DNA of 64,000 nt from Methanothermus fervidus DSM 2088. GTDB lineage: Archaea > Methanobacteriota > Methanobacteria > DSM-2088 > Methanothermaceae. The stretch spans positions 704,001 through 768,000 of the forward strand of contig CP002278.1 in the NCBI GenBank assembly GCA_000166095.1, in the 5' to 3' direction. The position numbers and the translations under genes were made by a program. The number at the start of each line of letters is the position of its first letter. Position 1 is the stretch's first letter. A model generated the notes under the pieces. The model saw nothing but the letters and a program-made list of their open reading frames with translations. It searched no databases and was not told the DNA's origin. Shown here in pieces: positions 1-9,924 of the stretch.

Positions 1-386
1 CCTAATTCTTTCAAAGTTTCTGTAAATTCTGTTATAGTTTTTTGGAATTTTTCACCTTCTGATGCTGAAATCCATTCATATTTAAATCTTTCTTTTTCGA
101 TCCCTAGCTCTGGTAAAATCATTTTTAATAATTCTGCTCTTCTACGCCATTTGTAATTTCCTGAATCATAATGGCAATCTCCAAGATGACATCCACCAAC
201 AAATACACCATCAGCTCCTTCTCTAAATGCCTTCAACACATGTGATGGATTTATTCTCCCTGAACACATAACCCTAATTATCCTCACATTTGGGGGATAT
301 TGCATTCTTGCAGTACCTGCTGCATCTGCCCCCCCATAAGTACACCAATTACAACAAAATCCAACAATTTTTGGTTCAAATGCCAT
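1..386 (-). CDS. flpD: FlpD/MvhD-like iron-sulfur protein, 3'-truncated by window edge
   Basis: Paralogue of the delta subunit of F420-non-reducing hydrogenase (MvhD), which carries a [2Fe-2S] cluster and passes electrons to heterodisulfide reductase HdrA. About 128 codons are present; the gene runs off the left edge. It opens [20 protein letters not shown] and carries the family cysteines ([20 protein letters not shown]). It lies 11 nt after flpB and has its own GGTGG ribosome-binding site. The order C-B-D next to mvhDGAB matches the flpECBDA operon I remember from Methanothermobacter. It shares long identical DNA runs with mvhD at 2954. The family is clear; the flp name rests on synteny from memory. 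Confidence 0.8.
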   Translation of the reverse strand, partial: MAFEPKIVGFCCNWCTYGGADAAGTARMQYPPNVRIIRVMCSGRINPSHVLKAFREGADGVFVGGCHLGDCHYDSGNYKWRRRAELLKMILPELGIEKERFKYEWISASEGEKFQKTITEFTETLKEL

Positions 387-397
387 TTACACCACCT

Positions 398-1549
398 TCA
401 TATTTTTTCTGGACTATACATTGGAGGTAATTCTTCATCTACACCAGGAACAAAACCTGTTTCTTTACGATATTTTTCTTGAATTTTATGGAACAACCTT
501 GCAACTGGAATATCCATAGGACAAACATCTTCACATTGTCCACAATTTATACAACTGAAGCCCATATGCCATAGGCGAATTCCATGAAAAGTAAGTGGAT
601 TTGGTGGAACATTTTCAGGTTCTTTATACCATTCTTTTTCTAATTCACATTCCTCACAGAAACAGATAGGACAAGCATCCCTACATGCATAACATTTTAT
701 ACATCTCTTGAAATATTTTTCCCAATCTTCTAATTTTGGATATTCTTTGTCTAAGTATTTTTCTTTGAAATTTTTGGCCATTTTTATCATTGATTTTTCA
801 ATTTTTGATCTTATAGTAATTGCTTTATCACTTGGTGATTTTACCTCAATAAAACCATCGTTGATCGCATTTTCAACAAGTTTTTTACCTTTTTCTGTTA
901 CAACCTCTATAAATGTCCAACCTTCATCTGCACCCCAATTTCCACATGCTACATCAGCATTTCTTGGAATCATCATTTCGCATCTCTGACACATGTCTCT
1001 TCTTCCATATCCTTTCTCTTCGAGATCATCTATGCTTATTTCTTTGTGTGAACCATCCTTTAATTCTATTATAAATTTACCTCTAGCAATTTCTTCTTTT
1101 ATCACATCGTCGGGGTCAACTTTATAAAATAGTTTTATCATTTCTCTTGCAGGAATTGGTCTCAATGTTCCTCCACAATTTAGTCCAATTAAATACAATT
1201 CATTTTCTATTTGCTTTCTTTTCTGTAATTCTTTTATTGCCATTGCATCACAGGGCTTTACAGAAACTGCTAATTTCAAGTCTTGTAAATATTTTGAAAT
1301 TAAATCTGCAAACATTGTTGGTGCACAATGTAAAGAACCACTAATTTTTGTAAGCTCTTTTGGATCTGTAATGAGAGTAGGTATTCCATCATAGATGTCC
1401 TTTCCCTTCCTTAATCCTAGAACACCATCAACAATTTCATTTTCTAGAAGATATTTGAATAATGCAGTTACAGCCCCACCGCATTCTCCAGCTTTTCTAA
1501 TTTCATTATCTTTTGCCCTTGCCAAATAATATTTTGTCATTTCAAACAA
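398..1549 (-). CDS. flpB: FlpB: F420-dependent hydrogenase/formate dehydrogenase beta-type iron-sulfur flavoprotein
   Basis: 383-aa protein of the FrhB/FdhB family, which binds FAD and Fe-S clusters and exchanges electrons with coenzyme F420. The N-terminal half has the FdhB pattern ([33 protein letters not shown]). Two C-terminal ferredoxin-like motifs follow ([16 protein letters not shown] near residue 288 and [14 protein letters not shown] near 340). The extra ferredoxin domain and the FdhA-like gene just upstream (6 nt gap) point to a formate-dehydrogenase-like or electron-bifurcating complex. Whether it reacts with F420 or formate cannot be read from sequence. Confidence 0.82.
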   Translation of the reverse strand: MFEMTKYYLARAKDNEIRKAGECGGAVTALFKYLLENEIVDGVLGLRKGKDIYDGIPTLITDPKELTKISGSLHCAPTMFADLISKYLQDLKLAVSVKPCDAMAIKELQKRKQIENELYLIGLNCGGTLRPIPAREMIKLFYKVDPDDVIKEEIARGKFIIELKDGSHKEISIDDLEEKGYGRRDMCQRCEMMIPRNADVACGNWGADEGWTFIEVVTEKGKKLVENAINDGFIEVKSPSDKAITIRSKIEKSMIKMAKNFKEKYLDKEYPKLEDWEKYFKRCIKCYACRDACPICFCEECELEKEWYKEPENVPPNPLTFHGIRLWHMGFSCINCGQCEDVCPMDIPVARLFHKIQEKYRKETGFVPGVDEELPPMYSPEKI

Positions 1550-1555
1550 CCCCTT

Positions 1556-2587
1556 CTAAATAAATTTTTTCATGATCTCTTCATCATCTAAAACTGTTTC
1601 TGGTTTTTCAATAATTTTTGAAAATTTTTGAGTATATCCAAAGCTATTTGTAAAAGTTCCATTTTTTTCTAACCAACAAGAAGTAGGAAGTACAAGGTCT
1701 GCAACTTCAGAAGTTTTATTTTTTTCAACTGTCTGTACGACAAGAAAATCAACATCAATAGATTCTAAACATTCCAATTCTAGAGGATCTGCATGCATTA
1801 CCCAAAGTAATTCAATTTCTTCTATAAATTTTTTTAATTGTTCATCAGTTAATGGATCAATGAATTCCATCACGCCTCTTGCATTACATTCTTTAAAAAC
1901 TGGTGAAAAATCAGCGCCAGAATTTACAATTTTTTTAATATCATTTTCGTTTTCAAGTTTATTGAAAAGTATTAAGCAGGAATCATTGCACTCAAACTTT
2001 TCTAATTCTTCTAAAGATTTACCATGTTTATCTGCATTAAACATCGTTCTACTTTTTTCTCCAATGTAGATTATTTCAGCGCCATTATCTTGCGCATGTA
2101 AAACACGACGGCCTAATAAAGGATTTTCGTTTAAAATGTCTCCAATAAGTATAATTTTTTTATAATTCTCTATGTCTTTTATATTAATTGAGGGATATTC
2201 CTGCTTAGGTATGTTATATGTATAAAATCCTGCTTTTGCATCTATTTTTTCAGATAATTTTTTCAATGTTTCAGCTTCTTCATTACTTAATCTACCAGAT
2301 GCTAAAATTCCTATTTTGTCTTTTTCATTTATTTTTTCAGATAATAGATTAAATGCGTCGTCCCAAGATATCTCAGATTTTTTAGTTTTTGGATGCTTAA
2401 TTCTGTTCTCTACAATTTTGTATGAATCTCTTCCATTTTTACAATTTTTTCCTTCATTTATTGGATGTCTTTTGTAAGGGTAGATGCCTTTTGGTACTCC
2501 ATCAATACATATTATATTTAAACCACAACCTACTCCACAGGATGGGCAAATTGTGTGTTCTACAATGAATTTTTCCATATATAACAC
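1556..2587 (-). CDS. flpC: FlpC: short molybdopterin oxidoreductase-like protein (FdhA/FwdB N-terminal type)
   Basis: 343 aa, about half the length of a formate dehydrogenase catalytic subunit. The N-terminus has the [4Fe-4S] motif of the family (CPSCGVGCGLN followed by NCKNGRDS near residue 50). The last 60 residues match the conserved LPTSCWLEKNGTFTNSFG segment of molybdopterin enzymes. The middle is shortened and the C-terminal dinucleotide-binding domain is absent, so this is a natural minimal form. It is first in the flp operon read leftward and diverges from mvhD across a 366-nt spacer. Likely cytoplasmic; substrate unknown. Confidence 0.72.
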   Translation of the reverse strand: MLYMEKFIVEHTICPSCGVGCGLNIICIDGVPKGIYPYKRHPINEGKNCKNGRDSYKIVENRIKHPKTKKSEISWDDAFNLLSEKINEKDKIGILASGRLSNEEAETLKKLSEKIDAKAGFYTYNIPKQEYPSINIKDIENYKKIILIGDILNENPLLGRRVLHAQDNGAEIIYIGEKSRTMFNADKHGKSLEELEKFECNDSCLILFNKLENENDIKKIVNSGADFSPVFKECNARGVMEFIDPLTDEQLKKFIEEIELLWVMHADPLELECLESIDVDFLVVQTVEKNKTSEVADLVLPTSCWLEKNGTFTNSFGYTQKFSKIIEKPETVLDDEEIMKKFI

Positions 2588-2715
2588 CTCATAACCTTTT
2601 AATTCGATAAAAGAAACTCATTTTTTCCTTGGATTCCGCAATCTGTATTGATCATTGTTCACACAACAACATATCATTTTATTAATTTCTTAAAAAAATT
2701 GTGAATGGTATCACT

Positions 2716-2727
2716 AATATATATAAT
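2716..2727 (-). promoter_or_regulatory. Candidate box A promoter for flpCBD
   Basis: AATATATATAAT read on either strand, the best TATA match upstream of flpC. An archaeal start about 25 nt downstream would give a leader of roughly 110 nt before the flpC ATG. Other AT-rich candidates exist nearer the gene, so the call is tentative. Confidence 0.35.
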
Positions 2728-2891
2728 TTTCGGAATCTAAAAACGAGTTATTTTTGGTATTAATAACTAAAACTTATGGAATTATTATCATATCAGTATT
2801 AAATTTATTTTAAAAAATCTTAACGGTTATTACAAAATGATAAATTAGTATTCACAAATATAAGCCTTTCTCTTTTGATTTACGAGTAAAG

Positions 2892-2899
2892 TTTATATG
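2892..2899 (+). promoter_or_regulatory. Box A promoter of mvhDGAB
   Basis: TTTATATG inside AAAGTTTATATGTAATGC, a near-consensus methanogen box A. Transcription would start near 2918-2924, leaving a leader of about 30-35 nt to the mvhD ATG with its GGGAGG site at 2941-2946. Confidence 0.6.
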
Positions 2900-2953
2900 T
2901 AATGCTTTAGATCTAAATATTAAGCTAAAACATTAGTTTTGGGAGGAATAAGT

Positions 2954-3376
2954 ATGGCATTTGAACCAAAAATTGTAATGTTTTGTTGTAATTGGTGCTC
3001 ATACGGAGGCGCTGACACTGCAGGCACTGCAAGAATGCAATATCCCCCAAATGTGAGGATAATTAGGGTTATGTGTTCAGGGAGAGTAGAACCACAGTTT
3101 ATACTAAAAGCATTTAGAGAAGGAGCTGACGGAGTGCTTGTTACTGGATGTCATCTTGGAGATTGTCATTACGATGCAGGAAATTACAAACTAGATAGAA
3201 GAATGAGGCTCGTGTATAAATTGTTGGATGAAATTGGAATTGGAAGAGAAAGAGTGTATCATGATTGGATTTCAGCATCAGAAGGTGAAAAATTTGCAGA
3301 AACTGTAAAGATGATGGTCGAAAGAATAAAGGAACTTGGGCCTTTAAATTTAAAAAAACAAATTTCTGAAAGCTAA
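2954..3376 (+). CDS. mvhD: F420-non-reducing hydrogenase, delta subunit MvhD
   Basis: 140-aa iron-sulfur subunit that links the [NiFe]-hydrogenase MvhAG to heterodisulfide reductase HdrABC for flavin-based electron bifurcation in the cytoplasm. Family cysteines are visible ([31 protein letters not shown]). The reading frame is open five codons further upstream, but the ATG at 2954 has GGGAGG eight bases before it and gives the family N-terminus MAFEPKIV. It is first in mvhDGAB, 12 nt before mvhG. Part of the gene is identical in DNA to flpD. Confidence 0.93.
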   Translation: MAFEPKIVMFCCNWCSYGGADTAGTARMQYPPNVRIIRVMCSGRVEPQFILKAFREGADGVLVTGCHLGDCHYDAGNYKLDRRMRLVYKLLDEIGIGRERVYHDWISASEGEKFAETVKMMVERIKELGPLNLKKQISES

Positions 3377-3388
3377 GGAGGGTTAAAA

Positions 3389-4318
3389 TTGGCAGAAAAA
3401 AAGGTTAAAATAGGAACTATGTGGTTATGTGGATGCTCTGGATGTCATATCTCAATAACAGATTTTCACGAAAAATTATTAGATCTCCTAGAAGTTGCTG
3501 ATATTAAATTTTCTCCTGTATTAATGGATGTAAAGTACGACGAAATACCTGATTTAGATGTTGTAATAATTGAGGGCGGAATAGCAAACGATGAAAATAG
3601 AGAATTTGCAGAATTGTTAAGGGAGAAATCTGATATTTTAGTTGCTTATGGTACATGTGCTGTCTATGGCGGCATACCTGGTCTAAGAAATCTATGGAGA
3701 AAAGAGAAAGTGATAGAAGAGGCTTATATAAATTCACCCAGTACTCCAAACCCTGATGAAGTAATACCTTCTGAAGAAGTTCCACATTTAGAAGAAAGAG
3801 TAAAACCAATAAGTGAAGTAGTTGATGTAGATTTGGAGATCCCTGGCTGTCCACCTAAATCTGACTTCGCTGCTGAAGTATTGATGAAAGCTTTAAATGG
3901 TGAAAAGGTGGAGTTACCTACAACAAATCTATGTGAAGAATGTGAAAGAGAAAAACCTCCTGAAGGATTAGCAATGGACTTCATAAAAAGACAATTTGAG
4001 ATTGGCGAACCTGAAAAAGATTTATGTTTAATAGCACAAGGACTTGTTTGTATGGGGCCTGCAACAACTTCAATATGTGGTGCACAATGTCCTAAAGTAG
4101 GTATACCATGTCAAGGTTGTTATGGCCCAACTAAAGCAGTTGAAGATCAGGGTGCAAAAATGATAAGTGCGATTGCTTCAGATTTCGGAGTTGAAAAAGA
4201 TAAAACTGTAGATCCTGAAAAAGTTGCTGAACAACTTGATGATATTGTAGGAACTTTCTACACCTACACATTACCAGCATCTTTAATTCCTATGAGAGTC
4301 CATAAAGGAGGGAAATAA
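3389..4318 (+). CDS. mvhG: F420-non-reducing hydrogenase, small subunit MvhG
   Basis: 309-aa small subunit of the Mvh [NiFe]-hydrogenase, carrying the Fe-S clusters between the NiFe site and MvhD. The proximal-cluster motif CGCSGCHIS is near residue 14 and cysteines continue at [21 protein letters not shown] and the CxxGxC-rich C-terminal part ([19 protein letters not shown]). It has no twin-arginine signal, so the enzyme is cytoplasmic. The start is TTG at 3389, chosen for the AAGGAGGG site just upstream. The stop is followed directly by the mvhA ATG. Confidence 0.95.
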
Positions 4319-5737
4319 ATGGAAAAACTTGTACTTGAACCCGTCACTCGTATTGAAGGCCATGCAAAAATTACTGTACAGTTAGATGAAGAAGGAAATG
4401 TTAAAGATACCAGATTTCATGTGATGGAATTTAGAGGATTTGAAAAATTCTTGCAAGGTAGGAGGATAGAAGAAGCTCCAAGAATAGTTCCTAGAATATG
4501 TGGTATATGTCAGGTCCAACACCATTTAGCTAGTGCAAAAGCTGTTGATGCATGCTTTGGATTTGAACCAGAAGATATTCCTGAGACTGCATACAAGATG
4601 AGAGAAATAATGAATTGGGCCTCATATGTTCATTCACATGGTTTACATTTCTATTTCTTGGCCGCACCTGATTTTATAGGCGGTAAAGACAGAGAAACTA
4701 GAAATATATTTAAAATAATACAAGATTCTCCAGATGTTGCAAAACAGGCTATAGAATTACGAAAAAATGCACAGGACATTGTAGCTGCAACAGGTGGCAG
4801 AGCTATCCACCCAGTTAGTTTTATACCAGGAGGAATCACTACAGAACTGGACAAAGAAACTCAGGAAAAATTATTAAAGAAGGCTAAAAGGAATGTAGAA
4901 ATTGCAGAGTCAACACTTGAATTAGCAATTCCTATATTTGAAGATAATATGGATCTTGTGGAATCATTAGGAACAATAGAAACTTACCATATGGGTTTAG
5001 TGAAGAATGGTACATGGGATGTATATGATGGAGTTGTGAGGGTAAAAGATAAAAATGGAGAAAATTTTGCAGAATTTGGACCAGATGAATATACAAAATA
5101 CATTGCTGAACATGTAAAACCATATTCCTGGCTTAAATTCCCATATCTCAAAGAATTAGGATATCCTGATGGCGTATACAGAGTTTCACCACTTTCAAGA
5201 CTTAACGTAGCTGACAAGATGCCAGACGCTGCTCCAAAAGCCCAAGAATATTTCAAAGAATTTAGAAATAAATTTGGATATGCACAACAACCTTTACTTT
5301 ACCACTGGGCAAGATTAATAGAAATGTTAGCAGCGGCAGAATGCATGGCCAGTGTTCTTGAAGAAGATTTATCAGGCAAAAAAATCCACGGAAAACTTGA
5401 AAGACAAGAAGGTGAAGGTGTAGGTATCGTAGAGGCTCCTAGAGGAACTCTAATTCACCACTATGCATGCGACAAAAATGGTATTATAACCAAAGCTAAT
5501 TTGATTGTAGCTACAGTGCAAAATAATCCTGCTATGGAGATGGGAATACAAAAAGTTGCAAAGGAACGTATAAAACCAGGTGTAGACGTAGATGATAAAA
5601 TCTACAATTTAATGGAGATGGTAATCAGGGCTTATGATCCATGTCTATCTTGTGCTACACACACAGTAGATGGAAAAGTAAAATTATTTACATTGGAGGT
5701 TCTTGACAGTGAGGGCAATGTTGTAAAGAGACTATGA
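4319..5737 (+). CDS. mvhA: F420-non-reducing hydrogenase, large NiFe subunit MvhA
   Basis: 472-aa catalytic subunit that splits H2 at a Ni-Fe(CN)2CO centre. The two nickel-binding motifs are present: [10 protein letters not shown] near residue 60 and DPCLSCATH near residue 440. The 25 or so residues after that His form the C-terminal extension that a maturation endopeptidase normally removes, so the mature protein is shorter. It starts directly after the mvhG stop. No maturation protease gene is in the window. Normal length for the family and no missing cysteines. Confidence 0.96.
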
Positions 5738-5802
5738 TAATATTTATATGTGAGTAATCATCTACTGTGGATATATCATACTACAATCACTGTGGTGGTC
5801 TC

Positions 5803-7041
5803 ATGATAGTTATCAATAAAGAAGATTGTATTAGATGTGGCGCCTGTCAGGGAGTCTGTCCTACAGGTGCAATTAGTGTGAAGCCAGAAGATGTTATATA
5901 TTGTGATATGTGTGGAGGAGAACCAAAATGCGTTGAAGCATGCCCCAATGACGCATTACGACATGAAGATATTACTTTAGAAGGAGGAATCAAAAAAAAG
6001 AAAATAACTTATAGTCCAGAAAAATGTGATAAATGTGGAGAATGTGTAAAAGTATGTCCACCTGGTATTCTAAAACTTGTTAATGATGGAAAAGCAAGTA
6101 GAGTTCCTCTAGAGGGGTTTTGTGTTTTATGCCAACAATGTGTCAATGTTTGCCCAATTGAAGTAATAGGAATAGAAGGTGTTAAGGAACCTGCTAGAGT
6201 AGAGATCAAAATTGATAAGCCCATATATATTGTAGATTGTGTTGGTTGTGGATTATGTGTACCTGAGTGTCCAGTTAATGCTATTACTTTACCAAAATAT
6301 GGAGAAAGCATTGAGATTGATGAAGAAAAATGTATCAAATGTGGTATTTGTGCACAAACATGTCCATGGAATTCCGTTTATATATCTGGAAAAAAACCTC
6401 AAAAACGTTCCAGAACTATCGAGAATTTTACACTTGATAAAGAGGAGTGTATTGGATGTAATACTTGTGTAGAAATATGCCCAGGAGGATTTATAGAACC
6501 AAAATCAGATTTGACAGTTTCATTACCAGAGATTTGTCCAGCATGTGGTCTTTGTGAAAAATTATGTCCAACAGATGCAATTGAATTGGAAGTAAAATTA
6601 GGACCAGCTAAACCAGTAACAGAGGAAGGAATTGTGTACAATGACGAAAATTGTAAATTCTGTGGTAGATGTGCACTAAATTGTCCAAATGAGGCTATAC
6701 GCGTTGTAAGTCCAAAAGGACGTGTATTCCCAGGACTTAAAAAGGTGGATGAAAAGGAATCATATACTATTTGTACAACTTGTGGTGCATGTACAACAGT
6801 GTGTCCAACAGGAGCATTAAAACTTGTTGAAGTCAGTAAAAAAGTCAATGGAGAAACTGTTAAGAGGAATAGAATACAGTACAATCCATCTTTATGTGAT
6901 AAGTGTGGAAATTGTGTTGATGTTTGTCCTTATGGAATATTGAAGTTAACTGATGACGAAAAATTACCAGTGAAAGGATTCTGTATTTTATGTGAGAAAT
7001 GTATTGATGCATGTAGGTTCAATGCTCTCCTTCTAAAATAA
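5803..7041 (+). CDS. mvhB: Polyferredoxin MvhB
   Basis: 412-aa polyferredoxin made of six tandem 2[4Fe-4S] ferredoxin units. I count twelve CxxCxxCxxxC(P) motifs, the first [12 protein letters not shown] near residue 9 and the last [12 protein letters not shown] at the C-terminus, so up to 48 iron atoms. One motif is stretched ([15 protein letters not shown]). The frame is open from 5767, but ATG 5803 has a GGTGGT site and starts at MIVINKEDC as ferredoxins do. A 65-nt gap separates it from mvhA, longer than the other joints in the operon. Probably an electron carrier from the hydrogenase. Confidence 0.95.
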   Translation: MIVINKEDCIRCGACQGVCPTGAISVKPEDVIYCDMCGGEPKCVEACPNDALRHEDITLEGGIKKKKITYSPEKCDKCGECVKVCPPGILKLVNDGKASRVPLEGFCVLCQQCVNVCPIEVIGIEGVKEPARVEIKIDKPIYIVDCVGCGLCVPECPVNAITLPKYGESIEIDEEKCIKCGICAQTCPWNSVYISGKKPQKRSRTIENFTLDKEECIGCNTCVEICPGGFIEPKSDLTVSLPEICPACGLCEKLCPTDAIELEVKLGPAKPVTEEGIVYNDENCKFCGRCALNCPNEAIRVVSPKGRVFPGLKKVDEKESYTICTTCGACTTVCPTGALKLVEVSKKVNGETVKRNRIQYNPSLCDKCGNCVDVCPYGILKLTDDEKLPVKGFCILCEKCIDACRFNALLLK

Positions 7042-7070
7042 TTTTATTTTTTCTTTTTCTCCATGATTAT
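7042..7070 (+). terminator. T-rich terminator after mvhB
   Basis: The stop codon of mvhB is followed by a run of T-tracts (ATTTTATTTTTTCTTTTTCTCC), the typical archaeal intrinsic terminator form, before the mrt promoter region. Confidence 0.5.
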
Positions 7071-7119
7071 TACTAATTATTTGTTATTTATGATTTATTT
7101 AACATTTTCTTTTTTATTT

Positions 7120-7259
7120 TTTTAGTAAAGGATATAAACAGTTTTTAACATAGCTTCAAAAAACATCTGGATGCTGATGAATATATTTGTGATTTTAAAT
7201 TATGATGTTGGCCAAAAATTTTATTATTAATAAAAAATTACATAAAAATATGAGGTGAC
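7120..7259 (+). promoter_or_regulatory. mrtBDGA promoter region and leader
   Basis: Two TATA-like elements precede mrtB: GGATATAAAC near 7129-7138 and AATATATTT at 7180-7188. The second would give a leader of about 50 nt ending in the GAGGTGA ribosome-binding site at 7252-7258. I cannot decide which is used. MCR II operons are known to respond to H2 supply, and no operator can be named here. Confidence 0.4.
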
Positions 7260-7262
7260 AAA

Positions 7263-8594
7263 ATGGCAATTTATGAAGACAAAATAGATTTGTACGATGC
7301 TAACGGAAAATTGTTAGATGAAAACGTACCATTAGAAGCAATAAGTCCTCTAAAAAATCCAACTATTGGGAAAATTGTTAACGATGTAAAAAGATCAGTG
7401 GCTGTTAATTTAGCAGGTATAGAAAACAGTCTTAAAAAAGCAGCATTAGGTGGAAAAGCTAATTTTATTCCTGGTAGGGAATTAGATTTAGACATTGTAG
7501 AAAATGCTGAGATAATCGCAGAAAAAATTAAAAAAATGGTTCAAGTTGATGAAAACGATGACACAAACGTTAAAATGATAAATAATGGGCAACAATTACT
7601 TGTACAAGTTCCAACCATAAGAATTGAAAGAGCTGCAGATTACACCGTTTCCACATTGGTTGCAGGCGCTGCAACAATTCAAGCAATAATAGATACATTT
7701 GATGTAGACATGTTTGATGCAAGTACTGTAAAAACAGCTGTGCTCGGACGATATCCACAAACTGTAGATTTCACTGGTGCAAATGTTGCAGCAATGTTAA
7801 GTCCTCCTGTACTTCTAGAAGGTCTTGGATATGGATTAAGAAATATTTTAACAAATCACATAGTTGCAACTACAAAGAAAAATACATTAAATGCAGCTGC
7901 ACTATCATCAATATTAGAACAAACTGCAATGTTTGAAACTGGGGACGCTGTTGGAGCATTTGAAAGATTGCATTTACTTGGTCTAGCATATCAAGGCTTA
8001 AACGCTGATAATTTGGTATATGATTTAGTTAAAGAAAATAAAAAAGGAACTGTTGGAACTGTAATAGCTTCTCTTGTTGAAAGAGCCATAGAAGATAAAG
8101 TAATAAAAGTAAGCAAAGAAATGCCATCAGGCTTTAGAGTTTATGAACCTATTGATTGGGCATTATGGAATGCATATGCTGCAGCTGGATTATTAGCAGC
8201 CACAATAGTTAATATAGGCGCTGCAAGGGCAGCTCAGGGTGTAGCATCAACAGTTCTTTACTACAATGATATTTTAGAATATGAAACTGGCCTGCCTGGC
8301 GTTGATTTTGGAAGGGCAGAAGGTACAGCTGTAGGTTTCTCATTCTTCAGTCACTCAATCTATGGTGGTGGAGGACCTGGAATATTCCATGGAAACCATG
8401 TTGTGACAAGGCATAGTAAAGGATTTGCATTGCCTTGTGTTGCCGCTGCAATGTCTTTAGATGCTGGAACACAAATGTTTTCACCTGAAAGAACTTCAGG
8501 ACTCGTTGGACAAGTTTATAGTGAAATAGACTATTTCAGAGAACCAATTAAATATGTAGCTGAAGGGGCTGCAAAAATTAAAAATAAAATCTGA
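7263..8594 (+). CDS. mrtB: Methyl-coenzyme M reductase II, beta subunit
   Basis: 443-aa beta subunit of the MCR II isoenzyme, which makes methane and CoM-S-S-CoB from methyl-CoM and coenzyme B. The region [18 protein letters not shown] holds Phe361 and Tyr367, which match active-site residues of characterised MCR beta subunits. It starts at ATG after GAGGTGA. The order B-D-G-A without C marks the operon as mrt rather than mcr. Bases 8282-8386 are identical to mcrB of the other operon, although neighbouring parts differ at many silent sites. Confidence 0.95.
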   Translation: MAIYEDKIDLYDANGKLLDENVPLEAISPLKNPTIGKIVNDVKRSVAVNLAGIENSLKKAALGGKANFIPGRELDLDIVENAEIIAEKIKKMVQVDENDDTNVKMINNGQQLLVQVPTIRIERAADYTVSTLVAGAATIQAIIDTFDVDMFDASTVKTAVLGRYPQTVDFTGANVAAMLSPPVLLEGLGYGLRNILTNHIVATTKKNTLNAAALSSILEQTAMFETGDAVGAFERLHLLGLAYQGLNADNLVYDLVKENKKGTVGTVIASLVERAIEDKVIKVSKEMPSGFRVYEPIDWALWNAYAAAGLLAATIVNIGAARAAQGVASTVLYYNDILEYETGLPGVDFGRAEGTAVGFSFFSHSIYGGGGPGIFHGNHVVTRHSKGFALPCVAAAMSLDAGTQMFSPERTSGLVGQVYSEIDYFREPIKYVAEGAAKIKNKI

Positions 8595-8606
8595 GGTGTT
8601 TTTATA

Positions 8607-9104
8607 ATGGAAAAAATGGAAAAAGTAGAATTTATTGATGTAAAAGTTGTTCCTTATAGACTACTAAATCCACAAACTGTGGAAACAATTCTAAACAAAA
8701 TTTATGATTTGGATGGAATAGTTAGAGTTTTGGTTCATGGGCCTTCAATACCTAAAGAAATACCATACGGACCTGCAAAAGGAATAAAAGTTAATCATAA
8801 AGATAGACAAGTCATAAAAGTTAAGGGAGAAGAAGTAGAGTTAAAAGTTAAGGTTGGAGAGATAATTGTTGGAGTACTTTGTGATGATAAAATGGATGAA
8901 AATATTGGCAAAATTGAAAAGATTATGGATGAAAACTTACCTTGCTCATACCAAATGTGGGTTGGTACATATACAAAGAGAGATGTGACTGTTACTGATT
9001 GGATGAAATATGGTCCAAAATTTGAGAAAAAATTAGATCCAAGATATATAGGTCTTGTAGATCCAAATTCAAAGGTCAAAGAAAATGTAAAATTAATAAA
9101 ATAA
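8607..9104 (+). CDS. mrtD: Methyl-coenzyme M reductase II operon protein D
   Basis: 165-aa McrD-family protein. McrD is not a structural subunit of crystallised MCR; it is thought to assist assembly or activation. The sequence has the family pattern (VEFIDVKVVPYRLLNPQTVETILNKIYDLDG, then a basic KxKxExV beta-rich core). It lies 12 nt after mrtB and 16 nt before mrtG. It is longer than the McrD copy of the other operon (148 aa), mainly in the C-terminal tail. Confidence 0.9.
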   Translation: MEKMEKVEFIDVKVVPYRLLNPQTVETILNKIYDLDGIVRVLVHGPSIPKEIPYGPAKGIKVNHKDRQVIKVKGEEVELKVKVGEIIVGVLCDDKMDENIGKIEKIMDENLPCSYQMWVGTYTKRDVTVTDWMKYGPKFEKKLDPRYIGLVDPNSKVKENVKLIK

Positions 9105-9120
9105 TCTAGAGGATTAAACA

Positions 9121-9924
9121 ATGGCATATGAACCTCAATTCAATCCTGGAGAAACCAAAATAGCTGAAAATAGAAGAAAACACATGAATCCCAATTATGA
9201 ATTAAAAAAATTGCGTGAAATTGCTGATGAAGACATTGTAAGAGTATTAGGACATAGATCACCAGGTGAAAGCTTTAAAACTGTACATCCTCCATTAGAA
9301 GAAATGGATTTTGAAGAAGATCCCATGAAGGACATTGTTGAGCCAATAGAAGGTGCAAAACAAGGTACAAGAATTAGATATATACAATTTGCTGACTCCA
9401 TGTATAATGCTCCTGCACAACCTTATGACAGAGCTAGGACATACATGTGGAGATTCAGAGGTGTGGACACTGGAACATTGTCAGGAAGACAAGTTATTGA
9501 GATGAGGGAGTTAGACCTTGAAAAGGTTTCAAAAATCCTTTTAGAAACAGAAATTTTTGATCCAGCAAGATGTGGAATAAGAGGAGCAACAGTGCATGGA
9601 CATTCTTTAAGGTTTGATGAAAATGGTCTGATGTTTGATGCATTGCAAAGATATATTTATGATGAAGATTCAGGTCATGTCGTTTATGTCAAAGATCAAG
9701 TTGGAAGACCCTTAGATCAACCTGTTGATATGGGAGAACCATTACCTGAAGATGAACTTAAAGAAATAACAACGATTTACAGAAAAGACAATATTGGAAT
9801 GAGAGAAGATGAAGAGTTACTGGAAGTTGTAAATAAGATCCATGAAGCAAGAACCATTGGCGGATTCGGCATGGAAGTATTTAAAAAAGATTTAAATAAA
9901 AGATTAGGTGGTGCTAATGAATAA
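9121..9924 (+). CDS. mrtG: Methyl-coenzyme M reductase II, gamma subunit
   Basis: 267-aa gamma subunit of MCR II. Family segments are clear: [18 protein letters not shown] at the N-terminus, [26 protein letters not shown] and RTGIRGxxVHGHS-like [19 protein letters not shown] near residue 155. The GTLSGRQ loop lies at the F430 pocket in known MCR structures. The last codons overlap the start of mrtA by 8 nt, so the two are probably translationally coupled. About 18 residues longer than McrG of the other operon, at the C-terminus. Confidence 0.94.
   Translation: MAYEPQFNPGETKIAENRRKHMNPNYELKKLREIADEDIVRVLGHRSPGESFKTVHPPLEEMDFEEDPMKDIVEPIEGAKQGTRIRYIQFADSMYNAPAQPYDRARTYMWRFRGVDTGTLSGRQVIEMRELDLEKVSKILLETEIFDPARCGIRGATVHGHSLRFDENGLMFDALQRYIYDEDSGHVVYVKDQVGRPLDQPVDMGEPLPEDELKEITTIYRKDNIGMREDEELLEVVNKIHEARTIGGFGMEVFKKDLNKRLGGANE

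Larger units (their letters stand above)
2588..2953. promoter_or_regulatory. Divergent flp/mvh regulatory region
   Basis: A 366-nt gap without a credible ORF between the diverging flpC and mvhD genes. It is strongly AT-rich and holds one TATA-type element on each strand plus an 8-bp inverted repeat (TTGTGAAT at 2699-2706, ATTCACAA at 2850-2857) that flanks the space between the two promoters. Shared control of the two hydrogenase-linked operons is an inference. Confidence 0.5.

Noticed and set aside
1556-2587. flpC as a pseudogene fragment
   Set aside because: Intact frame, normal start and spacing to flpB, and family motifs at both ends; a compact natural form is likelier.
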